A DNA stretch of 23,478 nucleotides. It comes from DAIDJM01 sp964250215 (GTDB lineage Bacteria > Pseudomonadota > Alphaproteobacteria > Acetobacterales > Acetobacteraceae). The stretch lies in NCBI GenBank assembly GCA_964250215.1, contig CAXUEX010000032.1, positions 1-23,478 of the forward strand. The letters run 5' to 3'. A model generated the notes under the pieces. That model had not been told where the DNA came from and made no database searches. It saw nothing but the letters and a program-made list of their open reading frames with translations. The position numbers and the translations under genes were made by a program. Shown one piece after another: positions 14,577 to 21,580 of the stretch (position 1 is the first letter of the stretch; each line of letters opens with the position of its first letter).

Positions 14577-15479
14577 ATGAACCGCATTGCCCTGGCCGCA
14601 CTCGGTATTTCCGTCCTGCCGCTGCCCGTTTTGGCCCAGACCGCGCTGCCCCCGACCGCGCCGGCGCCCGTCGAGCAGGACGGGCTGGCCGGCTATTTCG
14701 ACGACTGGTTCGACCGCGTGAAAGCGGCGCAGTCGAGCCAGCCGACATGGATGACGCCGCTGGTGACCGTCACGCCGCGGCTGGAGGAGGAGTTCCGCTA
14801 CGACCAGTTCTGGGAACATCTGCCGAACGGCGGCGACCTGCAGAACTACGATACCGGCAAGGGCCTGGAGCTGATCCCGACCACGACCAACGAGGTGATC
14901 ATCGGCGTGCCGCCCTATGAGGAGCGGCAGGTGAAGGGCAAGAACACCAGCGGCTGGGCCGACGGGCCGACGATCCTGATCAAGCAGCGCCTGTTCAGCG
15001 AAAATGCGGCCTCGGGCGATGCGATCGTCACGGCGTTCTTCGCGGTCACGCCATCGGCGGGCGGCCGCAACTTCACGCAGCACGCGGTGGTGCTTTCGCC
15101 CACGCTGGCCGCGGGCAAGGGCTGGGGCGATTTCGATATTCAGGCGACCTCCGGTTTCGCCGTGCCGACACGGCGGATCGACGAGCTCGGCGCGCAATGG
15201 CTGAACAATGTTACGCTGCAATACCATCTGCTGCATTATCTGTGGCCGGAATTCGAGATGAACCAGACCGTGTGGCTTAGCGGCACGCAACGCGGCGGCA
15301 AGGACCAGATTTTTCTCACACCCGGCATCATCTTCGGGCGTTTCGAGCTGGGCTGGCGTTTCCGCGCGGCCATCGGCTTCGGCTACCAGTTCGCGGTTTC
15401 GCCGCAGCAGCAGGTGAAACCGGAGCTGGATCCGGTGTATTCGCACAACTGGATTCTCTCGGCGCGGCTTTCGTTCTGA
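14577..15479 (+). CDS. Predicted outer-membrane beta-barrel protein with signal peptide
   Basis: A 300-residue exported protein. It has a typical signal peptide (MNRIALAALGISVLPLPVLA, cleavage near 20/21), a Pro-rich mature start, then alternating hydrophobic/aromatic strands such as LVTVTPRLEEEFRYDQFW, FFAVTPSAGG, WLNNVTLQYHLLHYLW, FRAAIGFGYQFAV and a last strand WILSARLSF. The C-terminal Phe is the classical outer-membrane barrel signature recognised by the Bam machinery. The cargo is unknown; a small-solute channel is a guess. AGGA lies 8 bases before ATG 14577. It is 104 bases after dnaB; that gap holds a short A7 run but no gene or convincing terminator. Confidence 0.72.
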   Translation: MNRIALAALGISVLPLPVLAQTALPPTAPAPVEQDGLAGYFDDWFDRVKAAQSSQPTWMTPLVTVTPRLEEEFRYDQFWEHLPNGGDLQNYDTGKGLELIPTTTNEVIIGVPPYEERQVKGKNTSGWADGPTILIKQRLFSENAASGDAIVTAFFAVTPSAGGRNFTQHAVVLSPTLAAGKGWGDFDIQATSGFAVPTRRIDELGAQWLNNVTLQYHLLHYLWPEFEMNQTVWLSGTQRGGKDQIFLTPGIIFGRFELGWRFRAAIGFGYQFAVSPQQQVKPELDPVYSHNWILSARLSF

Positions 15480-15522
15480 ACGTTGCATTGACGTTGCTGC
15501 GCGCGCGTGGCACGGCCGCGCG

Positions 15523-15915
15523 ATGGCGAAACCGCGTCATCCTGAGCGTGCCGGGCTGCATCTGCGCGTGGTGCTGCAAGGCCAGCTCGCCATGGGACCC
15601 GGCCGCGCCGAATTGCTGACGCTTATCGCCGAACTGGGCTCGATCTCGGCCGCGGGCCGGGCCATGGGCATGAGCTACCGCCGGGCGTGGACGCTGGCCG
15701 AGGAAACGGCAACAACCTTCGGTGGCCGGGTCATCGAAGCGACACCCGGGGGGGCTGGCGGCGGCGGCGCGGTGCTCACGCCGCTGGGTTCGCGTGTGCT
15801 GGAAACCTTCCGCCGCATCGAGGCGAAAGCCGAGGCCGCCGTGGCGCCGGAACTGGCGGAACTGCGCCGGCTGATGCAGGATGCGGGCGGGCCGGCCACC
15901 GGGAGAGGCGAATGA
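15523..15915 (+). CDS. ModE-type winged-helix regulator without molybdate-binding domains
   Basis: A 130-residue protein matching only the N-terminal DNA-binding domain of ModE: GPGRAELLTLIAELGSISAAGRAMGMSYRRAWTLAEE, an HTH with the ISAAG...MSYRRAW signature, then a wing rich in glycine (GGAGGGGAVLTPLG) and a dimerising helix. ModE represses molybdate uptake genes when its C-terminal domains bind molybdate. This version lacks them, so the effector is unknown and no mod transporter gene is in the window. The stop overlaps the glutathione peroxidase start (ATGA), so both are probably one operon. The ATG has no obvious ribosome site. Confidence 0.85.
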   Translation: MAKPRHPERAGLHLRVVLQGQLAMGPGRAELLTLIAELGSISAAGRAMGMSYRRAWTLAEETATTFGGRVIEATPGGAGGGGAVLTPLGSRVLETFRRIEAKAEAAVAPELAELRRLMQDAGGPATGRGE

Positions 15916-16394
15916 CCGCGATCTATGATTTTGCCGCGAAGACGATCGACGGCCGCGAGGAATCGATGGCGGCATTCCGCGGCCGCGCCCTGTTGATCGT
16001 GAACACCGCGAGCAAGTGCGGATTCACGCCGCAATATGCGGGTCTGCAGGAACTGCATGAAAAATTCTCGCCGCGCGGCTTCACCGTTCTGGGGTTTCCC
16101 TGCGACCAGTTCGGCCACCAGGAGCCGGGCGACGAGGCGGAGATCCGAAACTTCTGCAGCACGCGCTACGAGGTTTCGTTTCCGATGTTCGCTAAGATCG
16201 AGGTGAACGGCGCCCACACGCATCCGCTCTGGGCGTGGCTCAAGCAGGAGAAAACCGGGCTCATGGGCGGCGCCATCAAGTGGAACTTCACCAAGTTTCT
16301 GGTGGCGCCTGATGGAAAGGTGACGGAACGGTTTCCACCCACCACGCGCCCCGCCGCGATCGAACCCAAGGTGGAACGGCTTCTGCCGGCTTGA
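15912..16394 (+). CDS. Glutathione peroxidase family protein
   Basis: A 160-residue thiol peroxidase of the glutathione peroxidase family that reduces peroxides, in bacteria usually with thioredoxin. The peroxidatic cysteine is C36 in NTASKCGFTPQY. The second motif GFPCDQFGHQEPG carries C64 and a Gln, C82 may act as resolving cysteine, and W124/N125 in KWNFTKFLV complete the catalytic tetrad. It is a Cys, not Sec, enzyme. Length is normal for the family and there is no signal peptide. ATG 15912 overlaps the ModE-type gene stop, and its own TGA overlaps the alr TTG start, so three genes run in coupled series. Confidence 0.95.
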   Translation: MTAIYDFAAKTIDGREESMAAFRGRALLIVNTASKCGFTPQYAGLQELHEKFSPRGFTVLGFPCDQFGHQEPGDEAEIRNFCSTRYEVSFPMFAKIEVNGAHTHPLWAWLKQEKTGLMGGAIKWNFTKFLVAPDGKVTERFPPTTRPAAIEPKVERLLPA

Positions 16395-17464
16395 CGCCGC
16401 ATCTGCGCATCGATCCCGACGCGATCGCCGCGAATTGGCGCGAACTCGCGCGCGTGCATGGCGGCGCCACGGGCGCGGTGGTGAAGGCCGATGCCTATGG
16501 GCTCGGCGCGGTGCAGGTGGCGCCCACGCTGTTTGCGGCGGGCGCGCGACATTTTTTTGTGGCGCATCTGGCCGAGGCCGCGGCGCTGCGGCCATGCCTG
16601 CCGGATGCGACTATTTCGGTACTGAACGGTTTCGCTGCGGCGCAGGCGAGCTCGTATCTGGCGCAGGATATTTGGCCGGTGCTGGGATCGCTCGGCGAGA
16701 TTTCCGCCTATGCGGCTTTGGCATCCGCGGCCGGGCGAAGCCTCAAAGCGCTCCTGCATGTCGATACCGGAATGCACCGGCTGGGGCTGGCCGCCGACGA
16801 ACTCGAAGTTTTGGTTTCTCAGCCAGAACGGCTGCGCGGGATAGACCTGCAATACGTGATGACGCATCTGGCGCACGCGGAAGTGCCGGAGCATCCCGGC
16901 AATGCGCGGCAGCTCGGGCGTTTTCGCGCGGCTTGCGCGCGTCTGCCGCCGGTGCCCATCAGCATCGTGAATTCCTCGGGCATTTTTCTCGGCGGCGATT
17001 TTCGCGCCGGTCTGGCGCGGCCCGGCGTGGCGCTGTACGGTGTGAACCCCTGCCCCGGCCGGGACAACCCGATGCGCCCGGTGCTGCGGCTGACCGCGCC
17101 CGTGCTGCAGCTCCGCGATGTGCCGACGGGCGAGAGCGTCGGCTATAATGGAATATGGACCGCAAAACGGCCGAGCCGGGTGGCGACCGTGGCGCTGGGC
17201 TATGCCGACGGCTATCCGCGCGCGCTGTCGAACCGCGCCGAGGCGGCTTTTGACGGCGCCCGCCTGCCCCTGATAGGCCGCGTGTCGATGGACCTCACCA
17301 CATTCGATGCCACCGAAATACCCCGGCTTGCCGCAGGTGACGCTCTGGAGCTGATCGGCCCCAACGTGCCGCCCGACGAAGTGGCCTCGTGGGCCGGCAC
17401 GAATGCCTACGAGGTATTGACCTCCCTGGGCCCGCGCGCGACGCGCAGCTACAGCAAACTCTAA
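16391..17464 (+). CDS. alr: Alanine racemase
   Basis: A 357-residue PLP enzyme that interconverts L- and D-alanine for peptidoglycan. The PLP lysine is K32 in AVVKADAYGLGA. R130 is in HVDTGMHRLG, and the second catalytic base Y271 is in VALGYADGYPRAL; ARPGVALYGVNP is another family motif. The start is TTG at 16391, overlapping the glutathione peroxidase TGA as TTGA; the family N-terminus (HLRIDPDAIAANWREL) begins at once, so no later ATG suits. Length is slightly short of typical but no domain is missing. A 52-base gap with a long palindrome separates it from mlaE. Confidence 0.96.
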   Translation: MTPHLRIDPDAIAANWRELARVHGGATGAVVKADAYGLGAVQVAPTLFAAGARHFFVAHLAEAAALRPCLPDATISVLNGFAAAQASSYLAQDIWPVLGSLGEISAYAALASAAGRSLKALLHVDTGMHRLGLAADELEVLVSQPERLRGIDLQYVMTHLAHAEVPEHPGNARQLGRFRAACARLPPVPISIVNSSGIFLGGDFRAGLARPGVALYGVNPCPGRDNPMRPVLRLTAPVLQLRDVPTGESVGYNGIWTAKRPSRVATVALGYADGYPRALSNRAEAAFDGARLPLIGRVSMDLTTFDATEIPRLAAGDALELIGPNVPPDEVASWAGTNAYEVLTSLGPRATRSYSKL

Positions 17465-17480
17465 TGAATGAAAGTTCTTT

Positions 17481-17504
17481 GGTTCTTTCTTTCAAGAAAG
17501 AACC
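17481..17504. repeat. 24-bp near-perfect palindrome between alr and mlaE
   Basis: Two 11-base arms, GGTTCTTTCTT (17481-17491) and AAGAAAGAACC (17494-17504), are exact reverse complements with TC between them. The tract around it is T/C-rich on the plus strand (GTTCTTT also occurs just before) and strikingly AT-rich for this genome. It is the only such element I saw in the window. It could fold as an RNA hairpin after alr, act as an operator, or be one copy of a dispersed intergenic repeat. The following TCTTCC is not a good terminator U-run. Confidence 0.6.
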
Positions 17505-17516
17505 TCTTCCTTGCTG

Positions 17517-18302
17517 ATGCCCGATCTGCTGCGCCCCGTAACCTTCACCGGACGCAGCGCGCTCGGCGTTATCGGCACTGCCGGCAGCATCGCAACCTTC
17601 GCGTTGTCCGGCCTCAGCCATCTATTTCGCCCACCTTTCTACGCGCGACTGTTTCTGCGCGCGTTCGTGGATTTTGCGTATTTCAGCCTGCCGGTGGTGG
17701 CACTCACCGCGATTTTCTCGGGCATGGTGATCGCGTTGCAATCCTACACCGGCTTCGCCCGGTATGGCGCCACGAACGCGGTGGCCAACATTGTGCTGAT
17801 TTCGGTGGTGCGCGAACTGGCGCCCGTGCTGGCCGGGTTGATGGTGGCGGGCCGCGTGGGTGCGGCGATGGCGGCCGAACTTGGCACGATGCGGGTGACG
17901 GACCAGATCGATGCGCTGACCACGCTTTCGACCAATCCGATGAAATATCTCGTGGCACCGCGTCTGCTCGCCGGCCTGATCGCGTTGCCGCTGCTGGTGC
18001 TGGTGGCGGATTTGCTGGGTGTTGCCGGCGGCTGGCTGATCGCCACCGCAAAGCTTGGCTTCACTTCGATCCCGTATCTGGAAAGCACGCTGGGTTTCTT
18101 GCAGACGCAGGATGTGGTGGTAAGCTTGGTCAAGGCCGCGGTGTTCGGCTTCATCGTGGCGCTGATGGGCTGCTATCACGGCTATCGCAGCCGCGGCGGC
18201 GCCGAAGGCGTGGGCAGTGCCACCACATCGGCGGTTGTTTCGGCTTCCATACTCATCCTCGCGTTCGACTACGTGCTCACCGAGTTGTTCTTCGCGCGAT
18301 GA
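17517..18302 (+). CDS. mlaE: MlaE-family ABC transporter permease
   Basis: A 261-residue inner-membrane permease of the MlaE family, which with MlaF moves phospholipids between membranes. Hydrophobic helices cover residues roughly 50-75, 90-115, 145-175 and 200-255. Family motifs include VVALTAIFSGMVIALQSYTGFARYGA, VRELAPVLAGLMVAGRVGAAMAAELGTMRVTDQIDAL and GCYHGYRSRGGAEGVGSATTSAVV. ATG 17517 is used; TTG at 17511 would add two residues. Its TGA overlaps the mlaF ATG (ATGA). No MCE-domain (mlaD) gene lies next to it, which is unusual. Confidence 0.92.
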   Translation: MPDLLRPVTFTGRSALGVIGTAGSIATFALSGLSHLFRPPFYARLFLRAFVDFAYFSLPVVALTAIFSGMVIALQSYTGFARYGATNAVANIVLISVVRELAPVLAGLMVAGRVGAAMAAELGTMRVTDQIDALTTLSTNPMKYLVAPRLLAGLIALPLLVLVADLLGVAGGWLIATAKLGFTSIPYLESTLGFLQTQDVVVSLVKAAVFGFIVALMGCYHGYRSRGGAEGVGSATTSAVVSASILILAFDYVLTELFFAR

Positions 18303-19069
18303 GCCCGCCCGCCATCCGGCTGCGCGGCGTGCGGCGCGCGTTCGGCGAGAAGCAGGTGCTGGATGGCATCGATATGGATGTGCCGGAAGGCACCTCCATG
18401 GTGGTGATCGGCGGCTCCGGCACCGGCAAATCCGTGCTGCTGAAATGCATTCTGGGATTGCTCGAACCGCACAGCGGCAGCATCGAGATCGAGGGCGACG
18501 ACCTGGCCAGGCTTTCGCCGCGCGCGCGCGCCGCCAAACGCGCCGAAATCGGCATGCTGTTCCAGAACGGCGCGCTGTTCGACAGTCTGCCGGTATGGGA
18601 AAACGTCGCCTTCGGGCTGCTCGCACAGCACCGCATTGCGCGCAGCCGGGCACGGGCACGGGCGGCGGAGGTGCTGGCGCAGGTGGGGCTCGATCCCAGC
18701 GTGGGCGATCTCTCGCCGGCGGAGCTTTCCGGCGGCATGCAGAAGCGGGTGGCGCTGGCCCGCGCCATTGCCGCACAACCGCGCCTGCTGTTTTTCGACG
18801 AGCCGACCACCGGGCTCGATCCCATCATGGGCGCGGTGATCGACGGGCTGATCGTCGATTGCGTCAAGCGCCTGGGCAGCACGGCGGTGGCGATCACGCA
18901 CGACATGGCGAGCGCGCGGCGCATCGGCGACGCGGCGGCAATGCTTTATCAGGGACGGCTGGTCTGGCAGGGTCCGGCGGCGAGGCTGATGGAAAGCGGC
19001 AATCCGATGGTCGATCAGTTCACGCATGGCCGGCGTGAGGGACCGATCCGGATGGAGCTGCGGAAGTGA
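18299..19069 (+). CDS. mlaF: MlaF-family ABC transporter ATP-binding protein
   Basis: A 256-residue ABC ATPase paired with the MlaE permease. Walker A is GGSGTGKS (38-45), the Q-loop is MLFQNGALFDSL, the signature is LSGGMQKR (143-150), Walker B is LLFFDEP (163-169), followed by TTGLDP and the switch histidine H201 (AITHDM). GALFDSLPVWENVAF is typical of the MlaF/Ttg2A subgroup. The C-terminal segment (NPMVDQFTHGRREGPI) also fits MlaF. It overlaps mlaE by 4 bases. The next gene codes for a secreted protein of unknown type instead of an MCE protein. Confidence 0.93.
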   Translation: MSPPAIRLRGVRRAFGEKQVLDGIDMDVPEGTSMVVIGGSGTGKSVLLKCILGLLEPHSGSIEIEGDDLARLSPRARAAKRAEIGMLFQNGALFDSLPVWENVAFGLLAQHRIARSRARARAAEVLAQVGLDPSVGDLSPAELSGGMQKRVALARAIAAQPRLLFFDEPTTGLDPIMGAVIDGLIVDCVKRLGSTAVAITHDMASARRIGDAAAMLYQGRLVWQGPAARLMESGNPMVDQFTHGRREGPIRMELRK

Positions 19070-19134
19070 GTGCCGCCAAACGGCGGCGAAGCCGGCACGT
19101 TCTGCCGGCGACCGGTAAGCAGGAGAGTACGGAA

Positions 19135-19689
19135 ATGCGACTTGCCTTCTGCCTGACGCTGCTGCCGGGCATTGCGCTGGTGGGCTCGGCTTTGGCCCAG
19201 TCGCCGGCAGCCCCGCCCCAAAGCGGCGCGCCGGCACAGCCCACTACCGGTGCCGACCAGGTGGTGGGGCTGTTCGGCGCCACCTGCCTGCACTTCGCTG
19301 GCGATGTGGCCGGCATCCGGAATTTCCTCGGCCAGCAGGGTGCGCCGCAGATGCCGGCGCAGGCGCGCGATGCGTTCCTGGCCGGCCGTTCGGGCCAGGT
19401 GTTCGACGTGAGCTTCAAGGACACGCGGCTCGCCCTGGTTTCGCTCGATGATGGCGGCTGCGAGGCGGTAGCCGATCAGGCCGATCCGACGCAGGTGATC
19501 GACACGCTGCAGCAGGCCGCCCGCGAAAATCAGTTGCCACTGCAGTCGCTCGGCGCGCAACCCGACAAGCAGCGGTCCGGCGTGCAGCACCAGGCGTTCG
19601 CCGTCACGCTAGGCGGCCGGACGATGCACATCCTGGTATCCACCGCGCCTTCCCCGCCGCAAGCGGTGCTCACCCTCGCACCGAAGTGA
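19135..19689 (+). CDS. Secreted protein of unknown function after mlaEF
   Basis: A 184-residue exported protein with a signal peptide (MRLAFCLTLLPGIALVGSALA, cleavage near 21/22), a Pro/Ala/Gln linker, then a domain with two cysteines (C51 and C109) that could form a disulfide in the periplasm. Pattern: FGATCLHFAGDVAGIRNFL, VFDVSFKDTRLALVSLDDGGCEAV, VIDTLQQAARENQLPL. I do not recognise the family with certainty. It is not an MCE-domain protein, has no MCE transmembrane anchor, and so is not MlaD. ATG 19135 is chosen for AGGAGAG upstream and the signal peptide; the frame is open back to 19066. Confidence 0.75.
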   Translation: MRLAFCLTLLPGIALVGSALAQSPAAPPQSGAPAQPTTGADQVVGLFGATCLHFAGDVAGIRNFLGQQGAPQMPAQARDAFLAGRSGQVFDVSFKDTRLALVSLDDGGCEAVADQADPTQVIDTLQQAARENQLPLQSLGAQPDKQRSGVQHQAFAVTLGGRTMHILVSTAPSPPQAVLTLAPK

Positions 19690-19696
19690 TGCGCGG

Positions 19697-20092
19697 TTGA
19701 CGCTTTCGGTCCGGCTGGCCTGCGCCAGCTTCGCGCGCTCGCTCCGCTTCTACACCGACGTGCTGGGCTTCACGACCTTGCGCTTCGAGCCCGAGGCGCG
19801 GCGAGCCGAGCTGGAGCGCGACGGCGTGTCGATCGCGTTGGAGGAAGGCATGGCGGACGAAGTCGCACCGCCCGACTACCCGTTCGGCCGCGGGGTGACG
19901 CTGATCGTGTGGACGCGCGACACCGAGGCCGTGTACGCCGGCGTGCATGCCTATGGCGCGCGCCTGCACGCGCCGCTGCACGAGGTATGGCGTGAGGAAG
20001 ATGGCGCCCGCACCGGCCACATCGTATTCGACGTGATCGACCCCGACGGCTACCGGCTGCGCTTCTGCGAGGCGCTGCCGCCCCCCGACTGA
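19697..20092 (+). CDS. VOC-superfamily (glyoxalase/bleomycin resistance-like) protein
   Basis: A 131-residue single-module VOC protein. It has the N-terminal betaalphabeta layout SVRLACASFARSLRFYTDVLGFTTLRFE, a middle part ending HAPLHEVWREEDGARTGHIVF and the C-terminal VIDPDGYRLRFCEA with a conserved Glu (E125 by my count). VOC members bind metals or small molecules; the substrate cannot be read. The start is TTG 19697, since no ATG precedes the first strand. It is linked to the upstream gene by a three-codon frame, ATG CGC GGT TGA, whose ATG overlaps the upstream stop and whose TGA overlaps this TTG. Its 3' end overlaps the opposing DUF1328-like gene by 43 bases. Confidence 0.82.
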   Translation: MTLSVRLACASFARSLRFYTDVLGFTTLRFEPEARRAELERDGVSIALEEGMADEVAPPDYPFGRGVTLIVWTRDTEAVYAGVHAYGARLHAPLHEVWREEDGARTGHIVFDVIDPDGYRLRFCEALPPPD

Positions 20093-20259
20093 CGCGCGCC
20101 GCCGGTGAGCAGCGCGACGCCGCAGCAGGCGGCCAGCACCGCCGCGTAAAGAAAGAACAGCGACCGGGCGAGCCCGCCCCAGGGATGCGCGATGCCGGTG
20201 AAGCCCAGGACCAGCGCCACGAGGGCGAATCCGATTAGCGCGCCGATGAAACGCTGCAT
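20050..20259 (-). CDS. Small DUF1328-like membrane protein
   Basis: A 69-residue protein with two hydrophobic helices (about 4-24 and 33-52) separated by a Gly-rich turn: FALVALVLGFTGIAHPWGGLARSLFFLYAAVLAA. This resembles the short DUF1328/YtjA family (xxFGFxGIAxxxxxIAxxLFFxFL), but with a longer hydrophilic tail (GGARQSGGGSASQKRSR). ATG 20259 is chosen because it starts the first helix and has a weak purine site in front. It converges with, and overlaps, the VOC gene by 43 bases. An ECF-type promoter candidate lies 25 bases upstream. Family members are often stress-induced in alphaproteobacteria; that is general knowledge, not shown here. Confidence 0.65.
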   Translation of the reverse strand: MQRFIGALIGFALVALVLGFTGIAHPWGGLARSLFFLYAAVLAACCGVALLTGGARQSGGGSASQKRSR

Positions 20260-20280
20260 TTTCCCGCCGTTCCGAAGGTT

Positions 20281-20309
20281 GCGTAAGCGCCGCTTCGCCC
20301 TCAGGTTCC
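20281..20309 (-). promoter_or_regulatory. ECF-sigma-like promoter GGAAC-N17-CTTACGC (second copy)
   Basis: On the minus strand, GGAACC occupies 20309-20304 and CTTACGC 20287-20281, with 17 bases between GGAAC and CTTACGC. This equals the site at 115-143 in both boxes and spacing. The -10 box ends 22 bases before the ATG of the DUF1328-like gene, so the leader would be short. The -35 GGAAC is the EcfG consensus. That this is an EcfG promoter is inference. Confidence 0.42.
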
Positions 20310-20383
20310 ACGCGGACCGAGCGGAGTACCGCAACCGGTAACACCGGCAGCCGTTCAGGCGAACCACCCCGGGGAGAGCACCG

Positions 20384-21577
20384 ATGAGCCAGGCCACCGA
20401 GACCCGTGACCCGGCCGGGCAGCGCGCGTCCGCCTATGCCGCCGCGCGGGACCGCACCGAACGGCTCGCCGCCGATTTGGCGCCCGAGGACCAGGCGGTG
20501 CAATCCATGCCGGATGCGAGCCCGGCGAAATGGCACCGGGCGCATACCACCTGGTTTTTCGAGCAGTTCGTGCTGGTGCCGCATGCGCCGGGCTATCGGG
20601 TGTTCGATCCGGCTTTCGGCTACCTGTTCAACTCGTATTACGAGGCGGTGGGCGCCCGGCATCCGCGGCCGGCCCGCGGCATGATCACGCGGCCCGATGC
20701 CGCAGCGGTGACCGCGTATCGCCGGCACGTGGATGCCGCGATGGCGGGGTTTCTGCCGCTCGCGCCACCGGCGGCGCTCCACCTCGCGGCACTGGGACTG
20801 CAGCACGAACAGCAGCACCAGGAGTTGCTGGTCACCGACATCCTGCACGCCTTTGCGCAGAACCCGCTTTCGCCGGCGGCCATTCCGGGCTGGGTGGAAC
20901 CGGCGGGCGCTGCCGGCCCGACGCAGTTCCTGGCGTTTCGCGGCGGCATCGCGGGGCTCGGCCGCCAGGGCGGCACGGGGTTCGGCTTCGATAACGAGAC
21001 GCCCCGGCACCAGGTGCTGCTGCCGCCGTATCGCCTGGCGTCGCGGCTGGTGCGCAATGCCGAGTTCGAGCGGTTCATCGCCGCCGGCGGTTATCGGGAT
21101 CCGGGGCTGTGGATGGCCGATGGCTGGGACCGGGTGCGTCTGGAAGGCTGGGAGGCACCGCTGTATTGGCGCGGCGAGCCGGGTGCGCGACAGCAGATGA
21201 CGCCTTCCGGGCTCGTGCCGCTGGATGCGGAGGCGCCGGTGCGGCATGTGAGCTGGTACGAGGCAGATGCCTACGCGCGCTGGGCCGGAGCCCGGCTGCC
21301 GACGGAAGCTGAGCTGGAGGTGGCGCAGGCGGCGCTGGGCGAATTCACCGGGCATGTCTGGCAATGGACCAGCAGCGCCTATGCGCCCTATCCGGGATTC
21401 CGCCCGGCGCTGGGGGCCGTGGGGGAGTACAACGGCAAATTCATGGTGAACCAGATGGTGTTGCGCGGCGGCTCGGCGGCCACGCCCGCCGGCCATGCGC
21501 GGCCCACGTATCGCAACTTCTTCCATCCCGACAAACGCTGGCAGTTCACCGGGCTGCGGCTGGCGATGGACGCCTAG
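20384..21577 (+). CDS. egtB: Ergothioneine biosynthesis protein EgtB (iron sulfoxide synthase)
   Basis: A 397-residue non-heme iron enzyme that joins a thiol (gamma-glutamylcysteine or cysteine) to trimethylhistidine with oxygen. The N-terminal DinB-like domain carries the iron histidines H51 (AKWHRAHTTWFFEQF) and HX3HXE (H141, H145 in LQHEQQHQELL). The C-terminal FGE-sulfatase domain has HVSWYEADAYARWAGARLPTEAELE, HVWQWTSSAYAPYPGF, MVLRGGSAAT and YRNFFHPDKRWQFTGLRLA. The length is normal. GGGGAGAG lies before the ATG. It is followed after 3 bases by egtD. The 124-base upstream region contains the divergent DUF1328-like promoter and an arm pair (GGTTGCG...CGCAACC) of unknown meaning. Confidence 0.96.
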   Translation: MSQATETRDPAGQRASAYAAARDRTERLAADLAPEDQAVQSMPDASPAKWHRAHTTWFFEQFVLVPHAPGYRVFDPAFGYLFNSYYEAVGARHPRPARGMITRPDAAAVTAYRRHVDAAMAGFLPLAPPAALHLAALGLQHEQQHQELLVTDILHAFAQNPLSPAAIPGWVEPAGAAGPTQFLAFRGGIAGLGRQGGTGFGFDNETPRHQVLLPPYRLASRLVRNAEFERFIAAGGYRDPGLWMADGWDRVRLEGWEAPLYWRGEPGARQQMTPSGLVPLDAEAPVRHVSWYEADAYARWAGARLPTEAELEVAQAALGEFTGHVWQWTSSAYAPYPGFRPALGAVGEYNGKFMVNQMVLRGGSAATPAGHARPTYRNFFHPDKRWQFTGLRLAMDA

Positions 21578-21580
21578 GCC

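Noticed and set aside
12790..14748. A 652-codon minus-strand frame opposite dnaB
   Set aside because: Low-complexity Arg/Ala/His composition and complete overlap with an essential, well-recognised gene.
20277..20383. Riboswitch-like leader before egtB (GGTTGCG...CGCAACC arms, CTCAGG)
   Set aside because: I could not match it to the glycine, cobalamin or SAM riboswitch cores, and the arms enclose a promoter on the other strand. A covariance-model search would be decisive.
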